Below are positions 54,275 through 62,875 of a stretch of 64,000 nucleotides of DNA, in pieces. The stretch spans positions 62,001 to 126,000 of the forward strand of contig NZ_AUNE01000010.1 of the NCBI RefSeq assembly GCF_000447755.1, read 5' to 3'. Made by a program: the position numbers and the translations under genes. How positions within the stretch are numbered: the first letter of the stretch is position 1; every line of letters starts with the position of its first letter. Under the pieces are notes generated by a model. The model had not been told where the DNA came from. It searched no databases and saw nothing but the letters and a program-made list of their open reading frames with translations. Origin of the DNA: Bacteriovorax sp. BSW11_IV (GTDB lineage: Bacteria; Bdellovibrionota; Bacteriovoracia; Bacteriovoracales; Bacteriovoracaceae).

Positions 54275-54829
54275 CTAATCACAATAATTTTCGTCTTGAA
54301 AATATTTTTGGCAAATAAAAGATGAGTTACGACAATCCTGAAGGCTGCGTGAAAAGTAAGTGCGAGAAGTACATTGTCTATCTTCTCCACGAACAACTGA
54401 AACTGTTGTATTTTCACGACGAACTACTTGACCATTTTTTGTGGCCACAAATTCTAATTGATTGTCACCTGAGTGCAGCAGTGGTCTTTGCAAAAGTGTA
54501 CCAATCCATAGATTCACTCTTTTCGTTGAGCGCTGCTTATTAGCATCAAAGTTTACTGACTTTGATCTATTCTTCCCACGAGAGTCCGTATAATTCACAG
54601 TAACTTTGTCAGCATTTAATTCAGAAGAGACGATATAATCAAATTCGACTGGAGACAGGGCGACTGCACCACAATTGTAATAAGCAGTGTCTCTTTGATT
54701 GTTTTCTGAACAATGAACAATCACACGACCTTCCATAGAAATCGTTTCAAAATGGTTTCCACTTGCAAGTCCTAGACCCCAAGACTGAGTAGATACGGCA
54801 AGAAATAGGCCAAGTACGATAGCTTTCAT
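54275..54829 (-). CDS. Exported cysteine-rich protein of unknown function
   Basis: 184 residues, signal peptide ending SWG. Six cysteines, four of them in the last 40 residues, suggest disulfide bonds in the periplasm or outside. A central beta-rich domain (KVTVNYTDSRGKNRSKSV) is seen. It is unrecognised. Confidence 0.62.
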   Translation of the reverse strand: MKAIVLGLFLAVSTQSWGLGLASGNHFETISMEGRVIVHCSENNQRDTAYYNCGAVALSPVEFDYIVSSELNADKVTVNYTDSRGKNRSKSVNFDANKQRSTKRVNLWIGTLLQRPLLHSGDNQLEFVATKNGQVVRRENTTVSVVRGEDRQCTSRTYFSRSLQDCRNSSFICQKYFQDENYCD

Positions 54830-54972
54830 AGATCCTCCATAAACTAAGAAATATTTAATATTTTAGAAATTTGCCCCTCACTTTGGCCAAGAATTTTTCC
54901 GTGCAATTTCTAACATTTAATTACTTTCAAGGGGGTAATATTTGGATGATTCCTTACAATTTCAAACACTAT

Positions 54973-55002
54973 TTGTTTCCAGAAATTAATTTGTGCTAAA
55001 AT
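54973..55002 (+). promoter_or_regulatory. Candidate promoter of the HNH gene
   Basis: TTGTTT (54973-54978), 18-bp spacer, TAAAAT (54997-55002), giving a start about 35 bases before the ATG at 55041. Confidence 0.4.
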
Positions 55003-55040
55003 AGATATTGGGAGATGAAGATAGAAGAAGAGGAGCTTAT

Positions 55041-55568
55041 ATGCGGACCTTGCTACTAGATAACTCCTTCTACCCGGTCCAGATCATTAGTTGGCAAAAG
55101 GCCATACTTTTATTGTTCACTGGCCGAGCAGAAGTGGTAGACCACTATGAGGATGATCTCAACATCCAGACCGTCAACGCCAATTTTCCACGTCCAAAAA
55201 TTCTTCGCCTTTTCAATCGTCATCACACCAATCAATTTGTTAAATTTTCGCGCCAAAATGTATTCTTAAGAGATAACTACACATGTCAATATTGCGGTGA
55301 GCGACACTCTTATCAAGAATTAACTTTTGATCATGTCATACCGCAATGTCGAGGTGGGAAGACCTCCTGGACAAATATCGTGACTTGTTGCCGTCTGTGC
55401 AACGGCCAAAAAGGCAGTAAACTTCCCTCTGAGTTTAAATACAAATTAAAATCCGAACCTCGTATCCCCGATTGGCATCCATCAATGTGTTTAAAACTCA
55501 AACAAGGTGATCCAGAAGAGTGGTTCAATTGGTTTATAAGACCAGAAGTTGATAAATTGAGTGCGTAG
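55041..55568 (+). CDS. HNH endonuclease
   Basis: 175 residues from ATG 55041, with GAGGAG five bases upstream. The HNH fold is clear: DNYTCQYCGE, LTFDHVIPQCRGG, WTNIVTCCRLCNGQKG. Two Cys pairs (CxxC) probably bind a structural zinc. The N-terminal domain (LLDNSFYPVQIISWQKA) is shared by small standalone HNH proteins of this group whose role is unknown. No methyltransferase is adjacent, so a classical restriction system is not indicated. Confidence 0.92.
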   Translation: MRTLLLDNSFYPVQIISWQKAILLLFTGRAEVVDHYEDDLNIQTVNANFPRPKILRLFNRHHTNQFVKFSRQNVFLRDNYTCQYCGERHSYQELTFDHVIPQCRGGKTSWTNIVTCCRLCNGQKGSKLPSEFKYKLKSEPRIPDWHPSMCLKLKQGDPEEWFNWFIRPEVDKLSA

Positions 55569-55583
55569 TTTTAAAATCCAACT

Positions 55584-56633
55584 ATGGAATCAACATTAAC
55601 AAAACTGCAGTTCTCTCATACTTGTCTCGATCTTCTTTTATCAGATAACTTTCCTCCAACAAAAGAAAGCGCCACCATTAATGAAATGAATTGGCTTATT
55701 CATGATACAGGAATTTTAGAATGTTCGGCCGTGGCCGAGAAGTTCCATTTGAATGGAAAGAATGCAAAGAATGTAAAGAAAGCCTATATCATCAGTGCAG
55801 GCATCCACGGCAATGAAACGGCACCGATAGAAATTCTAAACGATATTATCAATAAACTTATAAGGGCCGAAACTCAACTTGTTCATCCAACACTTTTTAT
55901 CTTTGGTAATATCGAGGGCATGAAAAAAAGTGTAAGAGAAATTGAATATAATCTCAATCGTCTTTTTTGTGGTAGGCATCAAAAGATTGCCCCATGCTAT
56001 GAAACCCAGCGGGCCGAACTCTTCGAGAAGGTTTGCAGTGAATTTAGAGACAAATATTTGGATCACGATCTCATTCATTTTGATCTACATACGGCCATTA
56101 AAGAATCGGCCCATGAAAAATTTGCGATCTATCCCTTTGTCGAAAAAAGAGAACTCAATACAGAAGTTTTGGATAATCTCGAATCCATGGGAATAGAGGC
56201 CATATTATTTTCGAACAAAAAAGCAACGACATTCTCCCACTACACAAGCGAGTTCTTAAAGGCCTGTGGCATAACTGTGGAGCTTGGAAAGGTTCATCCA
56301 TTTGGACAAAACCCGCGAGAGAGTTTTGTAGCATGTAAGCAAACTTTGATAGAGCTCATTGCAGACAAAAAACCAACAATGAAAAATAAAAAGGCCATTG
56401 CTTATAACGTAAAATGTGAAATCATAAAAAAGTCCGAGGACTTCAAATTTAACTTTGATAAAAACACTAAAAACTTCACTCGCTTTGACAAGGGCACTCA
56501 TCTTTATACAGATGGCGAGCAGCAATGGCACACTGATGAAGATGGACTACGCATTGTTTTTCCCAATGAGAAAGTGGCCATTGGAGAGCGCACTGGACTT
56601 CTTGTAAAAGAAGTACTTGTCGATCGCAATTAA
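55584..56633 (+). CDS. Succinylglutamate desuccinylase (AstE)-like metallopeptidase
   Basis: 349 residues of the AstE/AspA M14-like family. The zinc ligands His75 and Glu78 are in GIHGNETAPIE, and a third His in HFDLHTAI. AstE releases succinate from N-succinylglutamate in arginine catabolism. No other ast genes are nearby, so another amide or N-acyl amino acid may be the substrate. The start at 55584 follows the HNH gene by 15 bp and lacks a strong ribosome-binding site. Confidence 0.82.
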   Translation: MESTLTKLQFSHTCLDLLLSDNFPPTKESATINEMNWLIHDTGILECSAVAEKFHLNGKNAKNVKKAYIISAGIHGNETAPIEILNDIINKLIRAETQLVHPTLFIFGNIEGMKKSVREIEYNLNRLFCGRHQKIAPCYETQRAELFEKVCSEFRDKYLDHDLIHFDLHTAIKESAHEKFAIYPFVEKRELNTEVLDNLESMGIEAILFSNKKATTFSHYTSEFLKACGITVELGKVHPFGQNPRESFVACKQTLIELIADKKPTMKNKKAIAYNVKCEIIKKSEDFKFNFDKNTKNFTRFDKGTHLYTDGEQQWHTDEDGLRIVFPNEKVAIGERTGLLVKEVLVDRN

Positions 56634-56679
56634 ATTCCCTATTCTATCAAATGCACACATAATTACAGGGAAGTAACGC

Positions 56680-57393
56680 ATGGATCAAATCGATGAGTTT
56701 CCACTCGGTGGAAGAAAATTAGGTGATATTCTCACTAAGAATGAAATCAAAAAACCATCTTCAGGACTTTCAAAGCTCCTAGGACAAGCAGCATCAGATC
56801 TTAACGCCATCTCTGAGAAGCCTCAAGAAAATGCAGGCTATCCAGATGATCAAACTCTGCACAATGAATTCCTAAGACTTGAAAGAGAAAAAAACGATAA
56901 ACTCACACAAACAATTAGCGACATTCAATCTAAGATTGAACAAATGTCTCAGGCCATAAGTGCAAATAATGTAGAAAAAGAGCTTCTTCCTAAGCAAGCT
57001 ACAGAAGACAAAAAACCAGCTTACCCTATTCACAATATTATTGTGGCCCTGGCCCTTCTAGTCGGTATCATTCTTGGAGCGACCGTTCTTTCAACAAAAG
57101 AAAAAACTGACGTCAATGAGATCGCTCTTCAAGAAACTAAAGAAGCTGTTGCAGCAGCTCCAGTAGAAGAAGTGAAGAAAATTGAAACGACAAAGTATGT
57201 CACAACAAAATTTGCCAATATGAGAGACAATTCATCTCCAGAGGGCGCACTTCTTAAAACGATTACACCAAATCAAGTCCTAGAACTCGTTGAGCAAAAA
57301 GGTGGCTGGCTTAAAGTGCGCTACAAAGACCTTGTGGAAGAGAAATCTTACGAAGGTTGGATTTGGTATGAATTATTAAAGAAGTTGAACTAA
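56680..57393 (+). CDS. Single-pass membrane protein with C-terminal SH3b domain
   Basis: 237 residues: a cytoplasmic N-terminus with coiled coil (residues about 70-100), one membrane helix near 118-138 (NIIVALALLVGIILGATVL), an Ala/Glu/Val linker, and an SH3b domain from about 175 (TKFANMRDNSSPEG, WLKVRY, EGWIWYELLKKL). The SH3b domain should face the periplasm and probably contacts peptidoglycan. It is 45 bp upstream of an amidase gene, so the two may act together on the wall. Confidence 0.82.
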   Translation: MDQIDEFPLGGRKLGDILTKNEIKKPSSGLSKLLGQAASDLNAISEKPQENAGYPDDQTLHNEFLRLEREKNDKLTQTISDIQSKIEQMSQAISANNVEKELLPKQATEDKKPAYPIHNIIVALALLVGIILGATVLSTKEKTDVNEIALQETKEAVAAAPVEEVKKIETTKYVTTKFANMRDNSSPEGALLKTITPNQVLELVEQKGGWLKVRYKDLVEEKSYEGWIWYELLKKLN

Positions 57394-57438
57394 AGGCCAC
57401 CTCTTTTCTTGGGTTTGATTTTCAGTTATCATTTGATC

Positions 57439-58197
57439 ATGAAATATTTTGGGGCACTTTTTCTACTATTCATAATTACTTTTAATGCAAAGGCCGGGGT
57501 CGTTCTCATTGATCCTGGTCACGGCGGCGAAGACTGCGGGGCCAAGGCCCAAATTTGGAAAGATAAAAAGCTAATTGTGCAATGTGAAAAAGATATTGCT
57601 TTAGAAATTGCAAAAAAAATTCATGCAAAAATTAATAAGACGTCTCACATTAAGGCCTATCTCACGAGGACAGTGGACAGTACTTTAACTTTACAACAAC
57701 GTGCGGATTACGCAGATAAAATTGGTGCTGATATTTTCATCAGTATTCATCTTAACTCAAGTCATTCACGCAGTTCTAATGGTGTAGAGACCTATTACTT
57801 GGACAATCACGACAATGCGGCCGTAAAGAAAATCGAGAAAGTAGAAAATAGTGACGCCAAAGGCGAAGAAGTCATTATCAATCAAATTCTTGCGGACTTA
57901 GTTATTCAAAGAACAGCACCAATTTCAAAGAAGCTCGCATTCTATGTTCATGCCAATCTCCAAAAAAGAGTGGTACCCACTTATAAAATTGTAGACCGTG
58001 GTACAAAACCGGCCCTTTTCTATGTTTTGGCCCTATCAAAGCGCCCAAGCATTCTCTTGGAGGCAGGCTTTCTTTCAAATCAAGAAGAGGTCGATAAGCT
58101 TTTAAGTGAAAAGTTCCAAGAAGACTATGCCCAGGCCGTCTATCGTGGCGTTGTGAGATTCTTTGGAAAACCCAAAAAGAAAATCTCACTTTTTTAG
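57439..58197 (+). CDS. N-acetylmuramoyl-L-alanine amidase
   Basis: About 252 residues from ATG 57439, with a signal peptide (GALFLLFIITFNAKA). The Amidase_3 zinc site is seen in DPGHGGEDCGA (His28 and Glu31), SIHLNSSHSR, and the catalytic Glu in ILLEAGFLSN. It cleaves the bond between muramic acid and the stem peptide. An insertion in the middle (KKIEKVENSDAKGEE) may be the regulatory helix found in AmiB/AmiC. Neighbouring SH3b protein could target or activate it. Confidence 0.93.
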   Translation: MKYFGALFLLFIITFNAKAGVVLIDPGHGGEDCGAKAQIWKDKKLIVQCEKDIALEIAKKIHAKINKTSHIKAYLTRTVDSTLTLQQRADYADKIGADIFISIHLNSSHSRSSNGVETYYLDNHDNAAVKKIEKVENSDAKGEEVIINQILADLVIQRTAPISKKLAFYVHANLQKRVVPTYKIVDRGTKPALFYVLALSKRPSILLEAGFLSNQEEVDKLLSEKFQEDYAQAVYRGVVRFFGKPKKKISLF

Positions 58198-58266
58198 GTA
58201 ATTTGACGTTTCCCAATTCATCCATTCTAATAAATGAATATTCTTTTATCTAACAACGAGGTTTGA

Positions 58267-58602
58267 ATGAACTTTTTATTGCCCGCACTTATTGGATTGG
58301 CCATAGAAACAGCGGTTCCAATGTCATGTTTCAATTTTGGGGATAACCTACAATCAAGTTTTGTGAGCTGTGTGAATTACAATACGCAAAACATGGCCCG
58401 AGAACTCAATATCTTTTTGCCAACGTGTTTTAACTTTGGCAATGACGTATCTTCAAGCTACACGAGTTGTGTAAATAACAATTTTCAACGCCTAAGTTTT
58501 GAAACGGGTATCTTCGTTCCAAGTTGCTTTAACTTTGGACCAAAAGTACAGTACGGCTTTACAAGCTGTATCAACTCAAATTTCAACTATCTGTCACGTT
58601 AA
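58267..58602 (+). CDS. Small exported protein with three 33-residue cysteine repeats
   Basis: 111 residues. Three near-identical units start at Cys21, Cys54 and Cys87, exactly 33 residues apart: CFNFG, then a second Cys 14 residues later in SSFVSCVN, YTSCVNNN and FTSCINSN. Each unit holds two cysteines and should carry one disulfide. The first residues (FLLPALIGLAIETAVP) form a short signal peptide. ACGAGG lies before the ATG. I know no such family. The stop shares TTAA with the convergent redoxin gene. Confidence 0.72.
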   Translation: MNFLLPALIGLAIETAVPMSCFNFGDNLQSSFVSCVNYNTQNMARELNIFLPTCFNFGNDVSSSYTSCVNNNFQRLSFETGIFVPSCFNFGPKVQYGFTSCINSNFNYLSR

Positions 58603-59183
58603 TATTTAACTGAACAACCATAGGGGCGAGACTTTGCGACAGCAGGGTTCTTGCCTTCTTTTATGCTTGCAATGGCCTCTTTGACATAATTTGACGCCCT
58701 TTTTAAATCACCCTTGTCAGCACTGGCCACACTATCAATGGCCCCCATGTATATGATCTTTCCACTAGGATCAATAATAAAAATCTCAGGAGTTGTCTTA
58801 GCATTATAGGCCCTACCAATATCACCCTTTGTGTCTAAAAGCAGATGATGGGCCTTAGAATCTTCTGAACTTAATTGAGATTTGGCCGCTTCAAAATTTG
58901 CAATATATCCCTGTTTTCCTGGAGCAGATGAAGAAATTGTTAACCATATCATATCTGATGATCGTGCAAGCTCTTGGGTCATTTGCATATTTTTAGAGTC
59001 GTAATGTTTTCTAACAAAAGGGCAACCATCATTGTACCACTCTAGAACAACATGCTTTCCCTTGAAGTCATTCAAAGAAATGCTTTTACCTTCTTGGTTT
59101 ACTAAAGAAAAAGTTGGGGCCAAGTCGCCTGGAGAAAGAGCAAAGGTTAAACTCGTGAATATGTATAAGAGAAAATTAATCAT
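58599..59183 (-). CDS. Exported redoxin/peroxiredoxin-like protein
   Basis: 194 residues, signal peptide MINFLLYIFTSLTFA. Thioredoxin fold of the AhpC/TSA-redoxin type: DLAPTFSLVNQEGKSISL, EWYNDGCPFVRKHY with a single active-site Cys, and TPEIFIIDPSGKIIYMGAID. A single Cys is typical of this redoxin subgroup. It probably acts as a periplasmic thiol peroxidase or a factor for cytochrome or metal maturation. A conserved C-terminal Cys (GCSVKY) could resolve the sulfenic acid. Confidence 0.85.
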   Translation of the reverse strand: MINFLLYIFTSLTFALSPGDLAPTFSLVNQEGKSISLNDFKGKHVVLEWYNDGCPFVRKHYDSKNMQMTQELARSSDMIWLTISSSAPGKQGYIANFEAAKSQLSSEDSKAHHLLLDTKGDIGRAYNAKTTPEIFIIDPSGKIIYMGAIDSVASADKGDLKRASNYVKEAIASIKEGKNPAVAKSRPYGCSVKY

Positions 59184-59229
59184 AATGACCTCATAGAAAT
59201 TCTACTAAAGGTATTATGACATAAAAATG

Positions 59230-59270
59230 AAACTCTGGAAGTTTTGTTTACAACATTAACTTCCAGAGAT
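59230..59270 (-). terminator. Terminator of the six-repeat exported protein
   Basis: Perfect 11-bp stem CTCTGGAAGTT (59233-59243) / AACTTCCAGAG (59258-59268), 14-base loop, followed on the minus strand by TTTCATTTTTAT. Confidence 0.78.
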
Positions 59271-59284
59271 TATAAGTTGATAAA

Positions 59285-61372
59285 TTAATTTTTGTCTTCT
59301 ACTGGAATATTGATAATGATCTTATTATCATCAACTTCAATATTTTCATCGGCCACAAAAGCATTAAGAATAAGCTGAACTAAAAATCTTGCTGGGATAA
59401 TTTTATAAAAGTACGTATTCTTAACATCCATGACAATTTTCTTCTCCCCTCTCAGGTAGTAGATATTTCCATTAATCGTCACGTGGATAGGAATAAATGA
59501 GAAAACCTCTGGACTAATATTGAGTTTAAAATCAGTGCCATCAACTGACGAAGAGTCAAATGTTACTTTATTAACCCCTTTAATTCCGAAATTCTTAACG
59601 GCATTACCGAATTTTCTCATCGTGCTATCACCGTTATAGATAGACTGCAGTGAATCGAGTTTAATCTTTGTTGAGTGGAGACAATTCTCTAAGATTGATT
59701 CCCAATCATAATTTTTTGCAACATCATATGAGGCATTAAGTGCACAATTAACTTTAAAATTCTTATAAACGTTATCAAAACCATTAAGGACATACTTACC
59801 TTTTGGACTATTGAAACGTAGCTCTCTTTTGTCAATTGACACTTCTTTAATCTGAATCTCACTATCAATTCTTTCATGCTTAATATCAATTGATTGAACA
59901 TTAATCTTCGAACTATCAAAACATCCTCTTAGGATATTTTCAGCAGAAATATCTTCGGTATTCACACGTGAACACTCAATTGAAGGTTGAACAAAATCTA
60001 CTTTAAGAGATCCAAGAGTATCTAAAAAAGTTAAAACGGGAGCATTAAAAATAAGTTTGTTCTTATTTACATTTAAATTTGCTGTTTTTAAGACTATGGC
60101 CGAATTCGCATCTTCCATTGAGAAGTCTTCTATTGAACCAATACTTTCTTCAAAACACCCCTCTGCAATTTGTTGATTTTCAAAACCACCAGAAAAAGGA
60201 ATATTTTTACAACTATAAGAAATATTTTTGATACGATACTGACTACCATCACGCCAAATATTGATATCAGGTGTTTCTAAACGGAGACGATCACCTAAAA
60301 ACTTCAAAGAGGCACTTTCAACTTTTACATGTCCTTTAGCATCATTCATATTGAATTGATTAAGAACAATTGCAGATGAATCCATACAGCCATGAATGAG
60401 ATGATTATACTCAAAACCTTGCCCAAGAGGAGGAAGCTTACAAAAAGCATCAAGGTTAGAAAATTCGATGGTCTGTTCACCGTTAACAATAGAAACATAA
60501 GGGCCCAGAAAGTGCATGCGCTTACCATTAGAGATAAGCTTTTCAACTTCAACTTCCCCACGCATGTCATTATCAGGTGCTTCAAAAACGATACGAGGAG
60601 CGTGAATACTTGCTCTTTCAAGACAAGTGGCCACAGCTAATTTATCATTAAAATCTTTTTGATAATGATTCTTAGGACATTCAAGAGAAACAGTTTCAGT
60701 TCCAACGATAAATGTATCATTGGCCACGGCCAAATTTTGGGCCTTAATGAGAAGTTCTTTTTCACGAACCTTCAAATCTTCAAGACGAAATGAAGTTTGT
60801 GTTAGTCCACTATTGAAAACAATATGCGTGTTACTTTCATTTTTATCAAACTTAGATATAGTTGAATTGTTTAAACAAGACTCAATAATACTTTCGGAAC
60901 CATCAATAATATTATTTTCAAGTCCACAATCAAAATCTATATTTTCGATTAGAAAGGTAGACTCATCAAAATGAAACTCTCCTCTTTCCCCCATAAGATT
61001 CAAACTTAAATCATCTGTAAAAAGAGAAAGATTCTTGAAATCAGCGAATCTGATTTTATCAAATTTTGGGATATCATTAATTGAATATGTAAGTTCGAAC
61101 ATATCGTTATCAAGAATCAACCAATTATCTTTGCGAAATATAGCACCCGAAAATTCAAAATTATTCTTTAAGACAAAATTCGCTCTCGGTGTATTAATTC
61201 TAAAGCTTGGGGCATGTAAATGACCTACAAGTGTTTTTTCAACGAGTTCATGTGGTTGCTTATCTCCTTCATAACGAAGCTCCGAGACCTTTACATCCAA
61301 CTCTAAAGAGTAGGCCATAGAGGGAAGCATTGTTAGAAGGACTAAAAGATTAATTGAATTCACTTTTTTCAT
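59285..61372 (-). CDS. Exported protein with six paired-cysteine repeats
   Basis: 695 residues, signal peptide ending MAYS. All 12 cysteines form six pairs: 149/166, 232/250, 311/329, 388/406, 467/484 and 543/564. First cysteines lie 76-83 residues apart, so this is a tandem repeat of about 79 residues. Each unit has a beta-rich half and then Cys-x17-20-Cys followed by (L/F/M)-x-SS. The C-terminal segment (INGNIYYLRGEKKIVMDV) and a short final unit resemble lipid-binding beta proteins such as DUF2993. It may be a periplasmic or outer-membrane lipid-contact or structural protein. The family is unknown to me. Confidence 0.75.
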   Translation of the reverse strand: MKKVNSINLLVLLTMLPSMAYSLELDVKVSELRYEGDKQPHELVEKTLVGHLHAPSFRINTPRANFVLKNNFEFSGAIFRKDNWLILDNDMFELTYSINDIPKFDKIRFADFKNLSLFTDDLSLNLMGERGEFHFDESTFLIENIDFDCGLENNIIDGSESIIESCLNNSTISKFDKNESNTHIVFNSGLTQTSFRLEDLKVREKELLIKAQNLAVANDTFIVGTETVSLECPKNHYQKDFNDKLAVATCLERASIHAPRIVFEAPDNDMRGEVEVEKLISNGKRMHFLGPYVSIVNGEQTIEFSNLDAFCKLPPLGQGFEYNHLIHGCMDSSAIVLNQFNMNDAKGHVKVESASLKFLGDRLRLETPDINIWRDGSQYRIKNISYSCKNIPFSGGFENQQIAEGCFEESIGSIEDFSMEDANSAIVLKTANLNVNKNKLIFNAPVLTFLDTLGSLKVDFVQPSIECSRVNTEDISAENILRGCFDSSKINVQSIDIKHERIDSEIQIKEVSIDKRELRFNSPKGKYVLNGFDNVYKNFKVNCALNASYDVAKNYDWESILENCLHSTKIKLDSLQSIYNGDSTMRKFGNAVKNFGIKGVNKVTFDSSSVDGTDFKLNISPEVFSFIPIHVTINGNIYYLRGEKKIVMDVKNTYFYKIIPARFLVQLILNAFVADENIEVDDNKIIINIPVEDKN

Positions 61373-61468
61373 AATTTATAACCGGTTAAATAAAGTACTT
61401 GGAAAGTGATGTGCAAAATGAGTGCCGAAAATCTCCCTCTCAGAAATGCGAAAGGGAGATTATTTTGA

Positions 61469-62170
61469 CTATTTTTTAGACAGATGACCTAGAACTTCAC
61501 GGATAGAAGTCGCATTAATAAACGACTTATCACAATACTGATCTTTGGCCACTGTTTCATGTACCCATTGAACATCACAAGGAATGTGAACAGCATGGGC
61601 CCCGAGCTCTACGACTGGTAATATATCAGACTTTAAAGAGTTGCCCACCATCAAAAATTCAGAGGGTTCAATTTCATAACTGGCGATAATTCTTTTATAG
61701 GTTTCAGGGTTCTTCTCATTAACCACATGAACGCGTTCAAAATAATCACCAAGACCGCTGCGAGCAACTTTACTCTCTTGGTCTAAGAGATCGCCTTTTG
61801 TAATACAGATGACTCGGTAATTATTTTCTAGGGCCTTAAGCACTTCCTCTACTCCATCGTAGATATTAATGGGATAGGCCAGAATTTCTTTACCCATATT
61901 AATAATTTTTTGTATATCCTCACCTTTAATTGAATACTCCGTTAACTCAAGGGCCGTTTCAATCATCGAGAGCATGAAGCCTTTGGCACCATAACCAAAT
62001 AGCCCAAGATTTTTTACTTCGTTGGCATAGAGCTCTTCAGTGAAATCACGTTTATCGATATAGGCCTCTAGAATTTGAAAGAACTTGGCCTCTGCACTTC
62101 TAAAAAAAGGTTCATTAACCCAAAGAGTGTCGTCAGCATCAAAGGCAACAACTTTAATATCAGAAAGCAT
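61469..62170 (-). CDS. HAD-superfamily phosphatase
   Basis: About 233 residues from ATG 62170 (AAGGAG upstream). The catalytic Asp motif is FDADDTLW, motif II ICITKGD, and motif IV MVGNSLKSD. It resembles phosphoglycolate phosphatase- or YjjG-like nucleotidases. A weak 9-bp hairpin AATCTCCCT/AGGGAGATT (61430-61461) follows the stop. Substrate unclear. Confidence 0.88.
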   Translation of the reverse strand: MLSDIKVVAFDADDTLWVNEPFFRSAEAKFFQILEAYIDKRDFTEELYANEVKNLGLFGYGAKGFMLSMIETALELTEYSIKGEDIQKIINMGKEILAYPINIYDGVEEVLKALENNYRVICITKGDLLDQESKVARSGLGDYFERVHVVNEKNPETYKRIIASYEIEPSEFLMVGNSLKSDILPVVELGAHAVHIPCDVQWVHETVAKDQYCDKSFINATSIREVLGHLSKK

Positions 62171-62338
62171 AGAATCTCCTTTACATAAAAGATGACGTGA
62201 ATTTGTCATAAAAACCTTTAAAAATCAAGGCCATGGCCTTTACGGTGTAAAAACGAAAGTATGGGCCAATCATCATAATTCCCCATCATTAATTGCACTG
62301 TACTCATTACAATAAAAGTCATCTAAAGGAGTAAAATT

Positions 62339-62842
62339 ATGGGTGAAAGATTAACCATCACAAAAAAATTTATGGGAACCCCTGAAACAATATTTTCAGA
62401 CTTTGTGGTTCCTGAAAAACTTGAACACTGGTTTTTCGAAGAGGATTACTGGACAGCACAGGCCAATGTGGATCTAAGACCAGGAGGAAAGTACTCAATA
62501 GAAATGCTCACAGATATTGGTAATAGCTTCACACATGACGGTAAATTTTTAGAAGTATCGCCAAGAAAAGATAGATTAAAATTTACCTGGGGTTCCTCTT
62601 TGGTAGAAGAGAGCATCGTAACTGTTGATTTTGAACCGAGTGCCGGTGGCATGACCATGGTCAAAATAACTCACGATAATTTGCCAAATAATGAAATGGT
62701 CAATGTCCATAGAAGAATATGGGAAGGTTGTTTGAAACATCTGAATGAATACACAATAAATCCTACGCCTTTTCCAATTTATCGTGACCCCGACTACAAC
62801 GACACACCAACCCTAAAAAATAAAGATGATGACTTCTATTAA
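62339..62842 (+). CDS. AHSA1/SRPBCC-fold protein
   Basis: 167 residues with the START-like cavity fold of AHSA1 relatives: RPGGKYSIEML, FTWGSSLVEESIVTVDF, and ITHDNLP followed by WEGCLKHLNEY. These proteins bind hydrophobic ligands or, in eukaryotes, stimulate Hsp90. Function here is not known. AAGGAG precedes the ATG. A terminator follows. Confidence 0.88.
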   Translation: MGERLTITKKFMGTPETIFSDFVVPEKLEHWFFEEDYWTAQANVDLRPGGKYSIEMLTDIGNSFTHDGKFLEVSPRKDRLKFTWGSSLVEESIVTVDFEPSAGGMTMVKITHDNLPNNEMVNVHRRIWEGCLKHLNEYTINPTPFPIYRDPDYNDTPTLKNKDDDFY

Positions 62843-62873
62843 AAAAGGGCCAGCACCATGCTGGTCTTTTTTT
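62843..62873 (+). terminator. Terminator of the AHSA1-like gene
   Basis: Stem CCAGCA (62850-62855) / TGCTGG (62859-62864) with loop CCA, extended by a weak GG/TC, then seven T (62867-62873). Confidence 0.88.
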
Positions 62874-62875
62874 AT

